From: Burkholderiales bacterium
Lineage (GTDB): Bacteria; Pseudomonadota; Gammaproteobacteria; Burkholderiales; Burkholderiaceae_C
Direction of reading: 5' to 3'
Assembly: GCA_016000195.1 (NCBI GenBank)
Contig: JAECRO010000012.1
Location: forward strand, 1 to 61,776
DNA: 61,776 nucleotides
Shown: positions 10,047 through 19,041 of the stretch, piece after piece
Layout of the letters: every line of letters starts with the position of its first letter
Position numbering within the stretch: the first letter of the stretch is position 1
Program-made: the position numbers and the translations under genes
Notes under the pieces: generated by a model
What the model was told of the DNA's origin: nothing
Seen by the model: only the letters and a program-made list of their open reading frames with translations
The model's database searches: none

Positions 10047-10541
10047 TCAGGCTCCGTATTGGGCAACGGCCGGGTAGCTGCGGATCATGCTGACCGCCTC
10101 GTCAAAAAACTTGCCGCCGGCGTCGGCCAGCTTGGCCAGCGACGGAAAGCCGAAGCGATGCACGTCGCGCAGCTGCTTGTTGACCACCACCAGACGGCCG
10201 GCAATCAGCACCATGCGGCCAAAGCCTTCGTGGCTCATTTTCATCATCGGCGAGACCATCTGGCCGGTTTCGCGCTCGACCGCCACGGCAATCGCGTTAT
10301 AGAAAATTTCGAGGTGCCACAGCGTCTCGGGGTCCGGGTCGCCCAGGATCGGCAAGGCGCGGCGCTCTTCAGCCGTGTGGATGTAGGGCTTGAGCAATTG
10401 CAGGTCGGTCTTGCCTTCCCAGGTGCCGTGGATGTCCTGTGCGCGCAACTGCTTGACCAGTTGCTGCACAAAAGGGGTGAGCATCAGGGCCTCGTCAGTG
10501 ACGGGCGCTGCGGGAGTTTCAAGGCTGGCTTGTTCGGTCAT
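10047..10541 (-). CDS. NifX-associated nitrogen fixation protein (DUF269)
   Basis: This 164-residue protein matches the DUF269 family, which always accompanies nifX. Typical segments are [26 protein letters not shown] and [27 protein letters not shown]. Its start overlaps the nifX stop by four bases. It is probably an accessory in FeMo-cofactor trafficking; the exact role is unknown. Confidence 0.92.
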   Translation of the reverse strand: MTEQASLETPAAPVTDEALMLTPFVQQLVKQLRAQDIHGTWEGKTDLQLLKPYIHTAEERRALPILGDPDPETLWHLEIFYNAIAVAVERETGQMVSPMMKMSHEGFGRMVLIAGRLVVVNKQLRDVHRFGFPSLAKLADAGGKFFDEAVSMIRSYPAVAQYGA

Positions 10542-10948
10542 GGGGTTACCTCGTCATCTTCAAAGTCGAAAGAACGTTCGTTGTCCTTGGCCAGCGCCTT
10601 GCGCAGCCAGGGGGGTGGCGTGCCCTTGAGCACGACCTGCAGTTTTTCCAGGATTTCCGCAATCGATTCGGGCTGCGGCACCTTGATCGGATGGATCTTC
10701 ATGGCCACCACGCGCGCCGCGCCGGAGCCGCCGATGGCGGCGACATACAGGATGGCAACGTCCTTGATGGCGTCCAGCTTGGGCGCGAGCTTGTCTTCGT
10801 CGCCGTCTTCTTCGAGCTTGTCGCCGAAGTCGAAGCTCTCGATGAAATGGTGGCCTTCAGGCGACACCTCATAGACGACGATGCTCTTGGCCCAGCCAAA
10901 GTGCGCGTCAACGCGCTCCTTGTCCTGGGTAGCGAAGGCGATTTTCAT
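10538..10948 (-). CDS. nifX: NifX, cofactor-binding accessory protein
   Basis: NifX binds NifB-cofactor and VK-cluster and passes them on during FeMo-cofactor synthesis. The 136 residues form the NifX/NifB-C domain: [28 protein letters not shown] at the start and a conserved core [17 protein letters not shown]. An acidic tail follows. It is 19 bases after nifN in the nifE-nifN-nifX operon. Confidence 0.94.
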   Translation of the reverse strand: MKIAFATQDKERVDAHFGWAKSIVVYEVSPEGHHFIESFDFGDKLEEDGDEDKLAPKLDAIKDVAILYVAAIGGSGAARVVAMKIHPIKVPQPESIAEILEKLQVVLKGTPPPWLRKALAKDNERSFDFEDDEVTP

Positions 10949-10967
10949 AAAGCACTCCTAGGTTGTG

Positions 10968-12392
10968 TCAGGCACTGGCCGCAGCCAGGGTGGGGGTGGG
11001 GAGGGTTGCGCCGGCCATGTCGCCGGCACCGGGCACAACTGCGGCGGTTGCCGCGCGCAGCGCTTCGGGCGTCAGCGGCCAGTCGCCAGGATGGTGATGC
11101 ACGATCTGCTCCATCATCAGGTTGGCAATCTCGAAAATCAGGTCCATCGTGCCCCGGTAGCCGACCATGCGGCGGTGCGCATTGCCGATGCGGTCGAACA
11201 CCGGAAAACCGATGCGCAGCAAGGGCTTGTTCAGGCGTTCCGCCGCCTGCCGGCCATGCGAATGGGTGATGAGCAGGTCGCAATTCGCAGCAGCCGCGCC
11301 GCGCTCCAGGTCTTCCAGGTCGCCCAGCACCACCTGATCGGCGGGCAGCAGCGCATGTGCGGCGGATTTGGTGGTGCTGATGCAGCAGCGCAGCTCGGCG
11401 CCCATCTCGTGCAGCAGGCTGCCCACGGCCAGCAGCAGATCAGGTTCGGCGCCAATGGCGACCTTGACACCGCCGGTGTAGAAATGGCCGTCCAGCATGG
11501 CATCGAGCAGCTGGCTGCGCTGGCGGCGATATTTGGCGGGCACCGGCTTGCCGGAAATCTGCGCCAGGCGCTGCAAAAAGCGGTCGTTGACTTCCAGCCC
11601 GGTCAGGCGCTCGAAGATTTCCAGCGGCGTGCCGGCAATGTCGCGCAGCGCCTCGGCGCCCTCGCGGGTCTGCTCGCCGACGCCCAGCGTGAAGGCCGAC
11701 GCACCGGCGGCGCGGATTTGTTCCAGCGTGGTTCCGCCCAGCGTCGTGCCGCGCCAGTCGGGCGCGATATGACCGTCCAGCGAACCTGAAATATCGGGCA
11801 GCACGATGACGGACAGGCCAAAGGCTTCGATGATTTCGCGCAGCTCGTCAATGTCGCCCGGCGACAGGTGGCTGCCGGGCAGCAGGGTGATCTGGTCGGC
11901 CTTCACCGGCAGCGGCTTGACCAGCGCCCGGGCGATGGCGGTGATGGCGTGCTTGTAGCCATCTTCAAATGCGCCCACGTAGTCGGGCGTGGAGACATAG
12001 ACGATTTCGGTGTCGTCGAGTTCGGGCTTGCGCTTGCGCACGGTGACGATGTAGCCGTCCACATCGTCACCCTTGGTTTCGGTCAGGCCGGTCGAGCAGA
12101 TGGCGATGACTTTAGGCGCGGCGCGCTTGCGGATGTTGACCAGCGCAGCCTCGATGTTGTCGTAGCCGCCGAGGATGGACGTGACCTCGTTCATGGCGGT
12201 CGTCTGCAGCGGAATCGCCTCCTTGAAGTGGCGCACCAGCAGCACCAGGCCAAACGAAGTGCAGCCCTGCGAGCCGTGCATGACCGGCATGCAGGCGTCC
12301 AGCCCGAGGAACGCAAAGCTTGCGCCCAGCGGCTGGCTCATCTTGAGCGGGTTGACCGTGCAGGATTTCTTGGATTCGACGACGCTGGCCAT
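10968..12392 (-). CDS. nifN: NifN, beta subunit of the FeMo-cofactor scaffold
   Basis: NifN pairs with NifE to form the scaffold on which NifB-cofactor matures into FeMo-cofactor. The 474-residue sequence has the NifK-like motif PLGASFAFLGLDACMPVMHGSQGCTSF and ICSTGLTETKGDDVDGY. It lacks the His/Cys pair that holds the cofactor in NifD, as expected. It begins 29 bases after nifE. The C terminus ends in an Ala/Pro/Thr-rich tail. Confidence 0.96.
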   Translation of the reverse strand: MASVVESKKSCTVNPLKMSQPLGASFAFLGLDACMPVMHGSQGCTSFGLVLLVRHFKEAIPLQTTAMNEVTSILGGYDNIEAALVNIRKRAAPKVIAICSTGLTETKGDDVDGYIVTVRKRKPELDDTEIVYVSTPDYVGAFEDGYKHAITAIARALVKPLPVKADQITLLPGSHLSPGDIDELREIIEAFGLSVIVLPDISGSLDGHIAPDWRGTTLGGTTLEQIRAAGASAFTLGVGEQTREGAEALRDIAGTPLEIFERLTGLEVNDRFLQRLAQISGKPVPAKYRRQRSQLLDAMLDGHFYTGGVKVAIGAEPDLLLAVGSLLHEMGAELRCCISTTKSAAHALLPADQVVLGDLEDLERGAAAANCDLLITHSHGRQAAERLNKPLLRIGFPVFDRIGNAHRRMVGYRGTMDLIFEIANLMMEQIVHHHPGDWPLTPEALRAATAAVVPGAGDMAGATLPTPTLAAASA

Positions 12393-12421
12393 GATGGATT
12401 TACTCTCGGGTGGGGTTTAGG

Positions 12422-13945
12422 TCAGACCGGCACTTCTTCAGGCTCCAGGCCCATGGAGTGGGCGGCAATGTCAGCCAGAAATCCCATGTCCTGCACTGCA
12501 GCAGCCGGCGCAGGCGGCGCCACTGTCGCTGTCGGCGACACGGCACCCAGAGTTTCGCCATCGTCGCCCCAAGGCGCGGGAATGCGGACCTGCTGCCAGA
12601 CCGGGTTGTAGATGGCGCGGTCGATTTCCTGCACCAGCTCGACCATGCCTTCGTAGCCGCCATAGGGATGGTGGCGCTCCTGGTTGATGTCGAGCCAGGG
12701 CATGCGGGCTTTCAGGGCGACAAACTGCGAGCGGCCGCCCGACAGCATGATGTCGGCCCGCGCGTCGCGCAGCATGTTGTACATCTCGCGCGGCGTCATG
12801 TCGTCGATCATGTGCGCGTCGTCGCCCATGATTTCCTTGATCTTTTCCTTGTCCTCTTTCGTGGATTTCTTGACGCTGGTGCCGGCGATCTCGATGCCCG
12901 CTTCCTGCAGCGCGGCCACGACCGACCAGGACTTGACGCCGCCCGTGATCAGCAAGGCGCGCTTGCCGGTCAGGCGCGTCTTGTAGTAGGCAATGCGCTC
13001 CCAGGCGCGCGCTTCTTCCACCGCAATCAGGCGCTCGGTGCGCTCCATCAGTTCAGCCGGTGCGCCCTGCCTGACCAGCAGCGAGGCAATCTGGCGCAGC
13101 GTGTCGCTCATGTCGCCAATGCCGTAGAACGAACCTTCAAAGTAGGGAATGCCCCAGCGCTGCTCCATCTTGGTGGCGATGTTGATCATCGACTTGGAGC
13201 AGACCATCATGTTCACCTTGGCGCGGTGCGCGCTGGCCACTTCCTTGTAGCGCCCGTCGCCCGAGATGCACGACAGAATGCGGATGCCCAGCGCATCGAG
13301 CAGCGGCTTGACCTGCCACAGCTCGCCGACCAGGTTGTATTCGCCGATGATGTTGATGTCGTAAGGCGTGGTGAACTCGGGCTCGACGGTGCCGATCACG
13401 TAGTCCAGCAGGGCTTCTGCGCCCAGCTTGTTGCCCAGGTTCTTGGGGCCGGCAAAACCGGGTGAGTTGACCGGAATGATGGGTTTGCCGAATTTTTCGG
13501 TGGCGCGCTGGCACACCGCCTCGATGTCGTCGCCGACCAGCGCGGTGACGCAGGTCTGGTAGACAAAAACGGCGGGCGGGTCGTATTTGTCGATGATCTC
13601 GCGGATGGACTTGAACAGGCGTTTTTCGCCGCCATAGATCACGTCCAGCTCGTTGATATCGGTGGTGAAACCGGTGCGGTACAACTGCGAGCCCGAGGAG
13701 GCGCTGTGCCGGTTGTCCCAAGAGTTGCCCTCGCAGGCAATCGGTCCATGCACGAGGTGGGCCACGTCAACGACGGGCTGCAGCGCAATCTTGGCGCCGT
13801 CAAAGGCGCAGCCACCGGCGGCGGCGCCGGGGTTGAGCTGCTTGGTGCAGCCCTTTTTGCGCTCTTTTTCTGTCTTGCCCTGGTTCTTGTCACAACCAGG
13901 TTCTTCGAAAACTTCTGCAATCTTGGCCTTGAGCGAAACTGACAT
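12422..13945 (-). CDS. nifE: NifE, alpha subunit of the FeMo-cofactor scaffold
   Basis: NifE forms the alpha2beta2 NifEN complex. It starts MSVSLKAKIAEVFEEPGCDKN and contains PGAAAGGCAFDGAKIAL, VVDVAHLVHGPIACEGNSWD and TCVTALVGDDIEAVC, which provide Fe-S ligands. The open frame runs upstream to 14188, but AGGAG six bases before ATG 13945 and the sigma-54 promoter at 13980-13995 fix the start. The last 35 residues are an Ala/Pro/Val-rich extension. It is first in an operon reading toward nifQ. Confidence 0.96.
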   Translation of the reverse strand: MSVSLKAKIAEVFEEPGCDKNQGKTEKERKKGCTKQLNPGAAAGGCAFDGAKIALQPVVDVAHLVHGPIACEGNSWDNRHSASSGSQLYRTGFTTDINELDVIYGGEKRLFKSIREIIDKYDPPAVFVYQTCVTALVGDDIEAVCQRATEKFGKPIIPVNSPGFAGPKNLGNKLGAEALLDYVIGTVEPEFTTPYDINIIGEYNLVGELWQVKPLLDALGIRILSCISGDGRYKEVASAHRAKVNMMVCSKSMINIATKMEQRWGIPYFEGSFYGIGDMSDTLRQIASLLVRQGAPAELMERTERLIAVEEARAWERIAYYKTRLTGKRALLITGGVKSWSVVAALQEAGIEIAGTSVKKSTKEDKEKIKEIMGDDAHMIDDMTPREMYNMLRDARADIMLSGGRSQFVALKARMPWLDINQERHHPYGGYEGMVELVQEIDRAIYNPVWQQVRIPAPWGDDGETLGAVSPTATVAPPAPAAAVQDMGFLADIAAHSMGLEPEEVPV

Positions 13946-13979
13946 GGAAGACTCCTGACAGGGTGGATAGTCCCTCCTT

Positions 13980-13995
13980 TGCATTTTTGGTGCCA
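13980..13995 (-). promoter_or_regulatory. Sigma-54 promoter of nifE-nifQ operon
   Basis: On the minus strand: TGGCAC, five bases, ATGCA. The predicted start is near 13969, leaving a 24-base leader that contains the nifE ribosome site. No perfect TGT-N10-ACA was found upstream; two GCGACA half-site-like elements lie at 14076-14081 and 14090-14095. Confidence 0.75.
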
Positions 13996-14208
13996 GGGTA
14001 AAAACCGTGTTCAGAAGCCGTTTTGGCGGTGTTCGGCCGCGGCCAGCGCAGCGCTTTGGCGGGTTTGAAGGAATTGCGACAAGCGGTTTGCGACAGAACG
14101 GCTTGCCCAATACCTCGGCCGCTTTCAGGGTGGCCGATGCAGACGGCGTGACCAGGCCGTTCAACTTTGCGCCCAAACCGGCGCCCATCCCTCAGGGAAT
14201 GGCTGCGC

Positions 14209-14976
14209 TCAGGGTTTGATGCCGGAGAAGATCAGGCCGTTGCTCCGGGCGCTGTTGAGCGCTGCCAGGTAAAGGCGCTTGGCGCCCGGGTCAAAGTAGG
14301 CAATGCCCGTGACGCTGCTGGTGCCGCTTGCGCAACCGCCGCCAACCACCATCGACAGATCGTACAGATTGCCCTTGGCGCGCGGCGCGGCGACTCCCGC
14401 GTACTGGCAGCCGCTGGTTACGCCCGTGCCGGCCACGACGCCCTGCGAACTGACGATGATCGTGACCGGCTCATTGCTGCCGGTCACGGAAGCGACGCCC
14501 ACGTAGTTGCCGGCAATAGCGGACAGGCTCGGGGTTTGGTCGTAGTTCGCGGCATAGGCGCTTGTGAAGGTGAAGGGCGAATTCACGCTGGCATAGCTTA
14601 CCGAGCCATTGAAGCTTTGCTTGACCGCATAGCTTGCCGATACCGTGGCCTTGTTGACGCCCTGCTCCGAAGGATTGAAGTCGATGCCGTCGGACGAGGA
14701 AAAACTGCCGCTGGCAGACGAGCCCGTACCCTGAACAAAGCCGGCGACGAGGGCGCTCACGTTGGGAAAGGAGTACAAAATCCAGTAGTTGCCATTGTCA
14801 AGAACAATCCCTGTGACCGTGCGGGAGGTGTTGGTGCTCCCGGTCCACAGCCCTTCCGCACTGGCGACAGCTGCAGGCGTCGTGCCGCCGCCATCTCCAC
14901 CACCGCCGCATGCCGCCAATGTGACGGCCGATGACACGGCGAAAGCTCTGATCAATGGGGTCAATTTCACTTTCAC
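14209..14976 (-). CDS. Putative secreted lipoprotein, unknown function
   Basis: The product starts at GTG 14976, with AAGGAG six bases before it, and reads MKVKLTPLIRAFAVSSAVTL followed by the lipobox AAC and a Gly-rich linker, so it is a probable lipoprotein exported by Sec. The mature part is rich in Ser, Gly, Ala and Val with alternating hydrophobic residues, suggesting beta structure; two later cysteines could form a disulphide. No known domain is recognised. It lies between the nifHDK operon tail and the nifE promoter in the same direction, but nothing indicates a role in nitrogen fixation. Confidence 0.8.
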   Translation of the reverse strand: MKVKLTPLIRAFAVSSAVTLAACGGGGDGGGTTPAAVASAEGLWTGSTNTSRTVTGIVLDNGNYWILYSFPNVSALVAGFVQGTGSSASGSFSSSDGIDFNPSEQGVNKATVSASYAVKQSFNGSVSYASVNSPFTFTSAYAANYDQTPSLSAIAGNYVGVASVTGSNEPVTIIVSSQGVVAGTGVTSGCQYAGVAAPRAKGNLYDLSMVVGGGCASGTSSVTGIAYFDPGAKRLYLAALNSARSNGLIFSGIKP

Positions 14977-15120
14977 GATGGCTCCTTGGGGTTGTTGCGG
15001 ATGGTACATCCCCGACAGCGGTTCATCTTGGCCGCCCTGCCCCACTGAACGCTTCTGACCAGGAATTACCTGCCGCTGGCCCATGAAGGCCAGGAAAGCG
15101 AAGCTGGCCCAGCCCCATAA

Positions 15121-15173
15121 TTGCTATTAAATATATAGCTATACACGCATATGGCGCGTGCGCTAGATGCCTG
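15121..15173 (-). repeat. About 48-bp dispersed repeat, minus orientation
   Basis: Read on the minus strand this copy has CATCTAGCGCACGCGCCATA and ends in the palindromic core around TATAGCTATATATTTAATAGC. It fills most of the gap between the lipoprotein gene and the rubrerythrin-like gene. Confidence 0.65.
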
Positions 15174-15255
15174 AAACATCAATAAACAGCCTGCCCAGGC
15201 AAATGCGGCCACCTGATTTGGGCATTGCCCTGCCACGCAGCCCTTTCTTCAGCCT

Positions 15256-15735
15256 TCAGCTCTCGGTCGGCAGCGCCTGGCCGCTCAGGTGCAGTTTCAT
15301 CCAGCGCTGCAGCTCGGCGACATGCTGGGATTCTTCCTCGACAAATTCCTTGGCCAGCACCCGGATTTCAGGGTCGGTGGTGGTCTCCAGGACTTCGGCG
15401 TAAAAATCAAGGCCGGCACTCTCGGCATCCAGCGCCACCTGCAGTGCCTGCTCGATGCCGATGAAGGGATCAGCGGCCCAGATCGCGGCGGCCTCGGGGC
15501 TTTCGATGTCGGGCCAGCGGTAGTCGCCGGCCGCCATCGACGGCAGGGTGCGAAAGCCGGAACGCGCCCTGGCATCGCCCAGATGCAGCAGTGAATAGTC
15601 GGCCAGCCGGCGGAACAGGCGCCCCACTTCCTTGTTGCCGGCCGTGCTCATGGCATCGGCCAGCTGCCCGAAGCGCAGCGCCGCTTCGCTCTCCAGCTGA
15701 ATGGTGTGGGCTAAAAATTCTTCTACGGATTTCAT
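15256..15735 (-). CDS. Rubrerythrin/ferritin-like di-iron protein, end of nifHDK operon
   Basis: A 159-residue four-helix ferritin-like protein. Helix 1 has LESEAALRFGQLADAM and the last helix has DPEIRVLAKEFVEEESQHVAEL, giving the Glu and E-x-x-H pattern of di-iron carboxylate proteins. Rubrerythrins reduce peroxide or oxygen; no rubredoxin domain is present, so an external electron donor is needed. The start at ATG 15735 has GAAGGA upstream. Its sequence is clearly paralogous to the C-terminal half of the FeSII fusion at 41223-42131 (shared WAADP, TTxDPEIRxxAKEFV, ExxHV..L). Position suggests protection of nitrogenase. Confidence 0.85.
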   Translation of the reverse strand: MKSVEEFLAHTIQLESEAALRFGQLADAMSTAGNKEVGRLFRRLADYSLLHLGDARARSGFRTLPSMAAGDYRWPDIESPEAAAIWAADPFIGIEQALQVALDAESAGLDFYAEVLETTTDPEIRVLAKEFVEEESQHVAELQRWMKLHLSGQALPTES

Positions 15736-15749
15736 GATTTTTCCTTCGG

Positions 15750-16106
15750 TCAAAAGCCTATTTCGAACCACACCGGCTCCTGCCGGCGCAGTCGCGCAGT
15801 CATCTCCAGCGTGGCGGGCACCAGCGCATGGATGCCGTACCAGACTTCTTCGCTGCGTGGATGAACATCCTGCTCCAGCAGTTGCCGCAGGCGTTGCCAG
15901 CCATGCCAGTCAAGCTGGACCAGGCGCCGGTGCAGGGTCTGCGGCAGATGGGCCAGGGTCTGGGCCATCACCAGCAGGTGCGCCTCGACACGCTGCAGGG
16001 TGTTGGCGCTGGTGAACAGCTCGCGCTCGCTCTGCATCTCGGCCAGCAGGAGGGTGACGACCTTGCCGCTGGCTTGCAAAATGTCGTACTGCATTCGGGA
16101 CAGCAT
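15750..16106 (-). CDS. Hypothetical protein in nifHDK-linked module
   Basis: Function unknown. The 118-residue product is almost entirely helical, with many Leu and Gln residues (SGKVVTLLLAEMQSERELFT, AHLLVMAQTLAHLPQTLHRR) and one Trp-rich stretch (LDWHGWQRLRQLLEQ). It contains no cysteine. It sits 12 bases downstream of the AAA+ ATPase gene and 14 upstream of the rubrerythrin-like gene, so cotranscription is likely. A partner or substrate adaptor of the ATPase is a possibility only. Confidence 0.75.
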   Translation of the reverse strand: MLSRMQYDILQASGKVVTLLLAEMQSERELFTSANTLQRVEAHLLVMAQTLAHLPQTLHRRLVQLDWHGWQRLRQLLEQDVHPRSEEVWYGIHALVPATLEMTARLRRQEPVWFEIGF

Positions 16107-16118
16107 GGCCTGGCTCTT

Positions 16119-17828
16119 TCAGGCGGCGGCCAGCGCCGGGTCCAGGCCGCGAAACATGGCGCAGCGCAGGAACACTTCACGGCTGGCCTTTTCCTCTTTG
16201 TGGTGGCAATACTTGGCGACCAGCTTGGCCAGCCCCTTGATGTCGCGCCCGGTGGCAGCCGGAAACAGCGCGGCCAGCTTGTCCGGCATGCCCTCCTCCA
16301 GGTCCAGCCCGAACTGCTCGCCCATCACCTGCCAGATGCGGCTGCGGCCGGCCGCATCGGGCGCGTGGTAGCGGATCAGGGCAATGCAGCGCGAGACGAT
16401 GGCCTCGTCGATGTCGTCGATGCGGTTGGTGGTCAAAAACAGCAGGCCGTTGAAATACTCCAGCACGCGCAAGAAGACGCCGACCACGGCGTTCATCGTC
16501 AGGTTGTCGTCGCGCCGCTTGATGTACACGTCGGCCTCGTCGATCAGCAGCACGGCGCCCCAGCGCTGCGCGCGCAGCAAAATCTCCTTCAGCGACGTTT
16601 CCATCGTCGCGACGTTCAGGCCGAGCTGGCCGGAATGCACGCGGTACAGCGGGCGGCGGATGATCTCGGCATAGACCTCGGCGGTCAGCGTCTTGCCCAC
16701 GCCGGGCGGGCCGGCGCACAGCACCGTGGTGCCGCCGGACTTGCCGGCAATGATGTCGTCCATCAGCACGTCCATCTCGGCGGTCAGGATATCGATCAGG
16801 TCGGTCTGCTCGGGCGGCAGCACCAGTTTGTGCTTGAGCTGCGGCTGGTAGGCATAGGGTTCAAGGTCGCTGACATGTACCCAGACGTGGTGGTGCAGGT
16901 CCAGGTGGAACATCAAGATCAGCGGATGCACCGGCAGGCGCTTGAACAGGGCGGGCTGGTGCTTCAGCTCGGCGTGCAGCGCCAGCACCTCGTCCTCGGC
17001 GTCAAAATGGTTGCTCTTGGCGGCCTTGCTCAGGTAGTTGGAGAGCACTTCGCCGGTCGCCTCCAGGCTGGGGTTGCGCTGCTGCAGCACGCTTTCGTCG
17101 TTGACCAGCCGGGCAGCGGTGCCCTGCGCCGACAGAATCACCACGTCCTTGCGCAGCCAGTCGCTGTCGCGGTGGGTGGCGCTGGGGTCTTGCGCATGAA
17201 AAGCGGTGCCGCGCCCCTCGAACTGCGCGCCGTTCTGGGCGCGCCAGTCAAAGTAGCGCTCCACCGTGCTTTCGTAGGCTTCGAGCAGGGCCGCCGACTC
17301 GCGCACCAGCCCGCGCGACAGCAGCATCCCGGCCACGCTGCGGCCCTTGACATCGCCGCCGGTCAGGCGAATGGTCTGTTGAATCACGCCGGCCTTGGCG
17401 TTGGCCTTGAGTTCAATCAGGACCTTGCCGGTTTCGTCGTTGGAAGCGGGTATGTAGTCGATGCGCGTCGGGCACCAGGCCAGCGGCTGGCCGTCGGTGT
17501 CGGCGCTGAACAGCCAGCCGTAGCGCGCGCCGGCGGCAATGTAGCGGGCAAAGGCGGGCACCACTTTTTCCAGCGTCTCGGCGGTGAAGCGCTCGCCCGC
17601 GCCGTCATGCAGCACCTGGCGCAGCGAGCCCAGCTGCGCGGCACGGCGCTGCTGGCCGGCGCCGCCCTCTTGCCAGAGCTGGCCCAAGCGGTCGAGCACG
17701 CCGGGCGAGAGCTGCTGCAGCCCGATCTCGGCATGCGCGCCGAAGCGCAGCTGATCGAGCAATACCGCCAGTTCAGGAAACTCGTCCGCCAGCACATGGG
17801 CATGGGAGCGTTCAATCCGCAGCTTCAT
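16119..17828 (-). CDS. AAA+ ATPase linked to nifHDK
   Basis: A 569-residue protein with a unique N-terminal region of about 340 residues and a C-terminal AAA+ module. Walker A is GPPGVGKT near residue 370, Walker B LLIDEAD about 55 residues later, sensor 1 LTTNR, and an arginine-finger region with DEAIVSRC. The single AAA+ domain with a large specific N domain resembles protein-remodelling AAA enzymes more than proteases; no protease motif is present. Start ATG 17828 follows GGGAGG by eight bases. The genes around it (161-aa, 79-aa, 106-aa and 118-aa proteins and a rubrerythrin) lie in the same direction after nifK. Remodelling of nitrogenase or an Fe-S partner is inferred from context. Confidence 0.85.
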   Translation of the reverse strand: MKLRIERSHAHVLADEFPELAVLLDQLRFGAHAEIGLQQLSPGVLDRLGQLWQEGGAGQQRRAAQLGSLRQVLHDGAGERFTAETLEKVVPAFARYIAAGARYGWLFSADTDGQPLAWCPTRIDYIPASNDETGKVLIELKANAKAGVIQQTIRLTGGDVKGRSVAGMLLSRGLVRESAALLEAYESTVERYFDWRAQNGAQFEGRGTAFHAQDPSATHRDSDWLRKDVVILSAQGTAARLVNDESVLQQRNPSLEATGEVLSNYLSKAAKSNHFDAEDEVLALHAELKHQPALFKRLPVHPLILMFHLDLHHHVWVHVSDLEPYAYQPQLKHKLVLPPEQTDLIDILTAEMDVLMDDIIAGKSGGTTVLCAGPPGVGKTLTAEVYAEIIRRPLYRVHSGQLGLNVATMETSLKEILLRAQRWGAVLLIDEADVYIKRRDDNLTMNAVVGVFLRVLEYFNGLLFLTTNRIDDIDEAIVSRCIALIRYHAPDAAGRSRIWQVMGEQFGLDLEEGMPDKLAALFPAATGRDIKGLAKLVAKYCHHKEEKASREVFLRCAMFRGLDPALAAA

Positions 17829-17850
17829 CACACAGCCCTCCCTGCCCGGC

Positions 17851-18336
17851 TCAGTTGTCGTCCGCCAGCACTTCCAGCTCGACCAGCTGTTCGTACAGCG
17901 CGCGCCGCGCCCACCACAGGGCCTTGCCGGCAATGCGGGGGTCGGCGCCTTCAAAGGCACCAATCGCATCGCGGTCGCTCCAGTAGATGCAGCGCTGCCC
18001 GCTGCGTGCGGCCAGCGCCGCCGTCAGGGCATCACGCTCGGCCACGGGCTCGGTGCGAAAAACGCCCCGCCCCAGCAAGTGGTCAGCCCGGTACAGCGGC
18101 GTGTCCCAGCCGTGTTCGTCGCCCAGCGCGCAGATGGCGGGGAAATGCGCGCGGGCCTGCTCGTCAATCACGGGATGGCCAAGGTCTTCCATCAAGCCTC
18201 GCGCCGTCACTTCGTCGTGGATTTCCCACGGCTGCAGGGCATCGGACGCCGCCACCTTGCGGGAGAAGTCCTCGTCGTCATAGGCAAACCAGGCACGCGG
18301 CTGGCCCTGCTCGGGAAGTTCAACCACATAGATCAC
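17851..18336 (-). CDS. Hypothetical protein upstream of the AAA+ ATPase
   Basis: Function unknown. The 161-residue, slightly acidic product starts MIYVVELPEQGQPRAWFAYDDEDF and is predicted to mix beta strand and helix. No cysteine cluster, membrane segment or export signal is seen apart from two isolated cysteines. It ends 22 bases before the AAA+ start and has the same direction, which suggests a dedicated partner of the ATPase. Confidence 0.75.
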   Translation of the reverse strand: MIYVVELPEQGQPRAWFAYDDEDFSRKVAASDALQPWEIHDEVTARGLMEDLGHPVIDEQARAHFPAICALGDEHGWDTPLYRADHLLGRGVFRTEPVAERDALTAALAARSGQRCIYWSDRDAIGAFEGADPRIAGKALWWARRALYEQLVELEVLADDN

Positions 18337-18367
18337 GGCAAGCTCCCATCAGTTAGGGTTTGGGGTT

Positions 18368-18607
18368 TCAGGAAGTCTGCGGATCCTGCATCAGCGTGCG
18401 GCGAAAGCCGACCGCCTCGGGGGCCACCAAGGTGTGCTGGCCGACTGCGCCGCAGGCAACGCACTTGCCAAGCACCGAGAAGCCTTGCTTGCTGCAGGTG
18501 GCGGTCTTGCTTTGTATGCAGCCGGTATGGCCGCAGACGCATTGGTAAACACTTCCATTGCACAGCAGCTGGTAGCCGCTGCGGGTTCCATCACATCGAA
18601 CGAGCAT
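18368..18607 (-). CDS. Small cysteine-rich (zinc-ribbon or Fe-S-like) protein
   Basis: A 79-residue product with eight cysteines in two groups: CDG, LLCNGS and CVCGHTGC in the first half and TATC, KCVACG in the second. This spacing suggests a metal site, either structural zinc or a redox Fe-S centre; the family is not recognised. The start at ATG 18607 is supported by GGAG seven bases upstream. It lies between the 106-residue gene and the 161-residue gene downstream of nifK, so it belongs to the nifHDK-linked module. Confidence 0.7.
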   Translation of the reverse strand: MLVRCDGTRSGYQLLCNGSVYQCVCGHTGCIQSKTATCSKQGFSVLGKCVACGAVGQHTLVAPEAVGFRRTLMQDPQTS

Positions 18608-18621
18608 AGGTTTCTCCAGTT

Positions 18622-18942
18622 TTATTCCACGCCTTCGGCAGCCGCCTTGGCCCACACCGCATGGCGCAGGCGTTGCGTGATGCCGCTCGGACTGGCGTCA
18701 AAAATTCGTTTTGCGGCCGACAAGGCGCTTTGCGCGATGGCCGCTTCTTCATGGGTAAACGGCAAGCGTCCTGCCGCATGGGTCGCGCCCGGCACCGCCT
18801 GGCTGATGGCCTGGCGGTTCGGGTGCTCTTCCAGAGGGATCAGGCTGTCTGCCTCGCGTGCGCCCGCCAGGCATATCCAGCCATCAATCACTTCAACCTT
18901 GCGGCCGTCCTGCGTGGTCCTGATCAAAAATGGTTCCGACAT
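18622..18942 (-). CDS. Hypothetical protein directly downstream of nifK
   Basis: Function unknown. The 106-residue sequence starts MSEPFLIRTTQDGRKVEVIDGWICLAG, probably a small beta domain, and ends in a helical half (THEEAAIAQSALSAAKRIFD). It holds one cysteine. It does not match NifT or NifY, which often follow nifK. It starts about 100 bases after nifK and 14 bases before the cysteine-rich gene. Confidence 0.72.
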   Translation of the reverse strand: MSEPFLIRTTQDGRKVEVIDGWICLAGAREADSLIPLEEHPNRQAISQAVPGATHAAGRLPFTHEEAAIAQSALSAAKRIFDASPSGITQRLRHAVWAKAAAEGVE

Positions 18943-19041
18943 ATAGATATCTCCTGGCGATGCATAAGCTTGTGACCTGGGGGTAGTTGCAGTTCCCTGC
19001 CGGGCAGCCTGGGGCTGCGGCGGCAGGAAACCACACCCTTG

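Noticed and set aside
15828..18356. 842-codon open frame opposite the AAA+ gene
   Set aside because: A by-product of high GC content; the opposite strand has Walker motifs and correct start signals, and this frame reads as Gln/His/Arg-rich noise.
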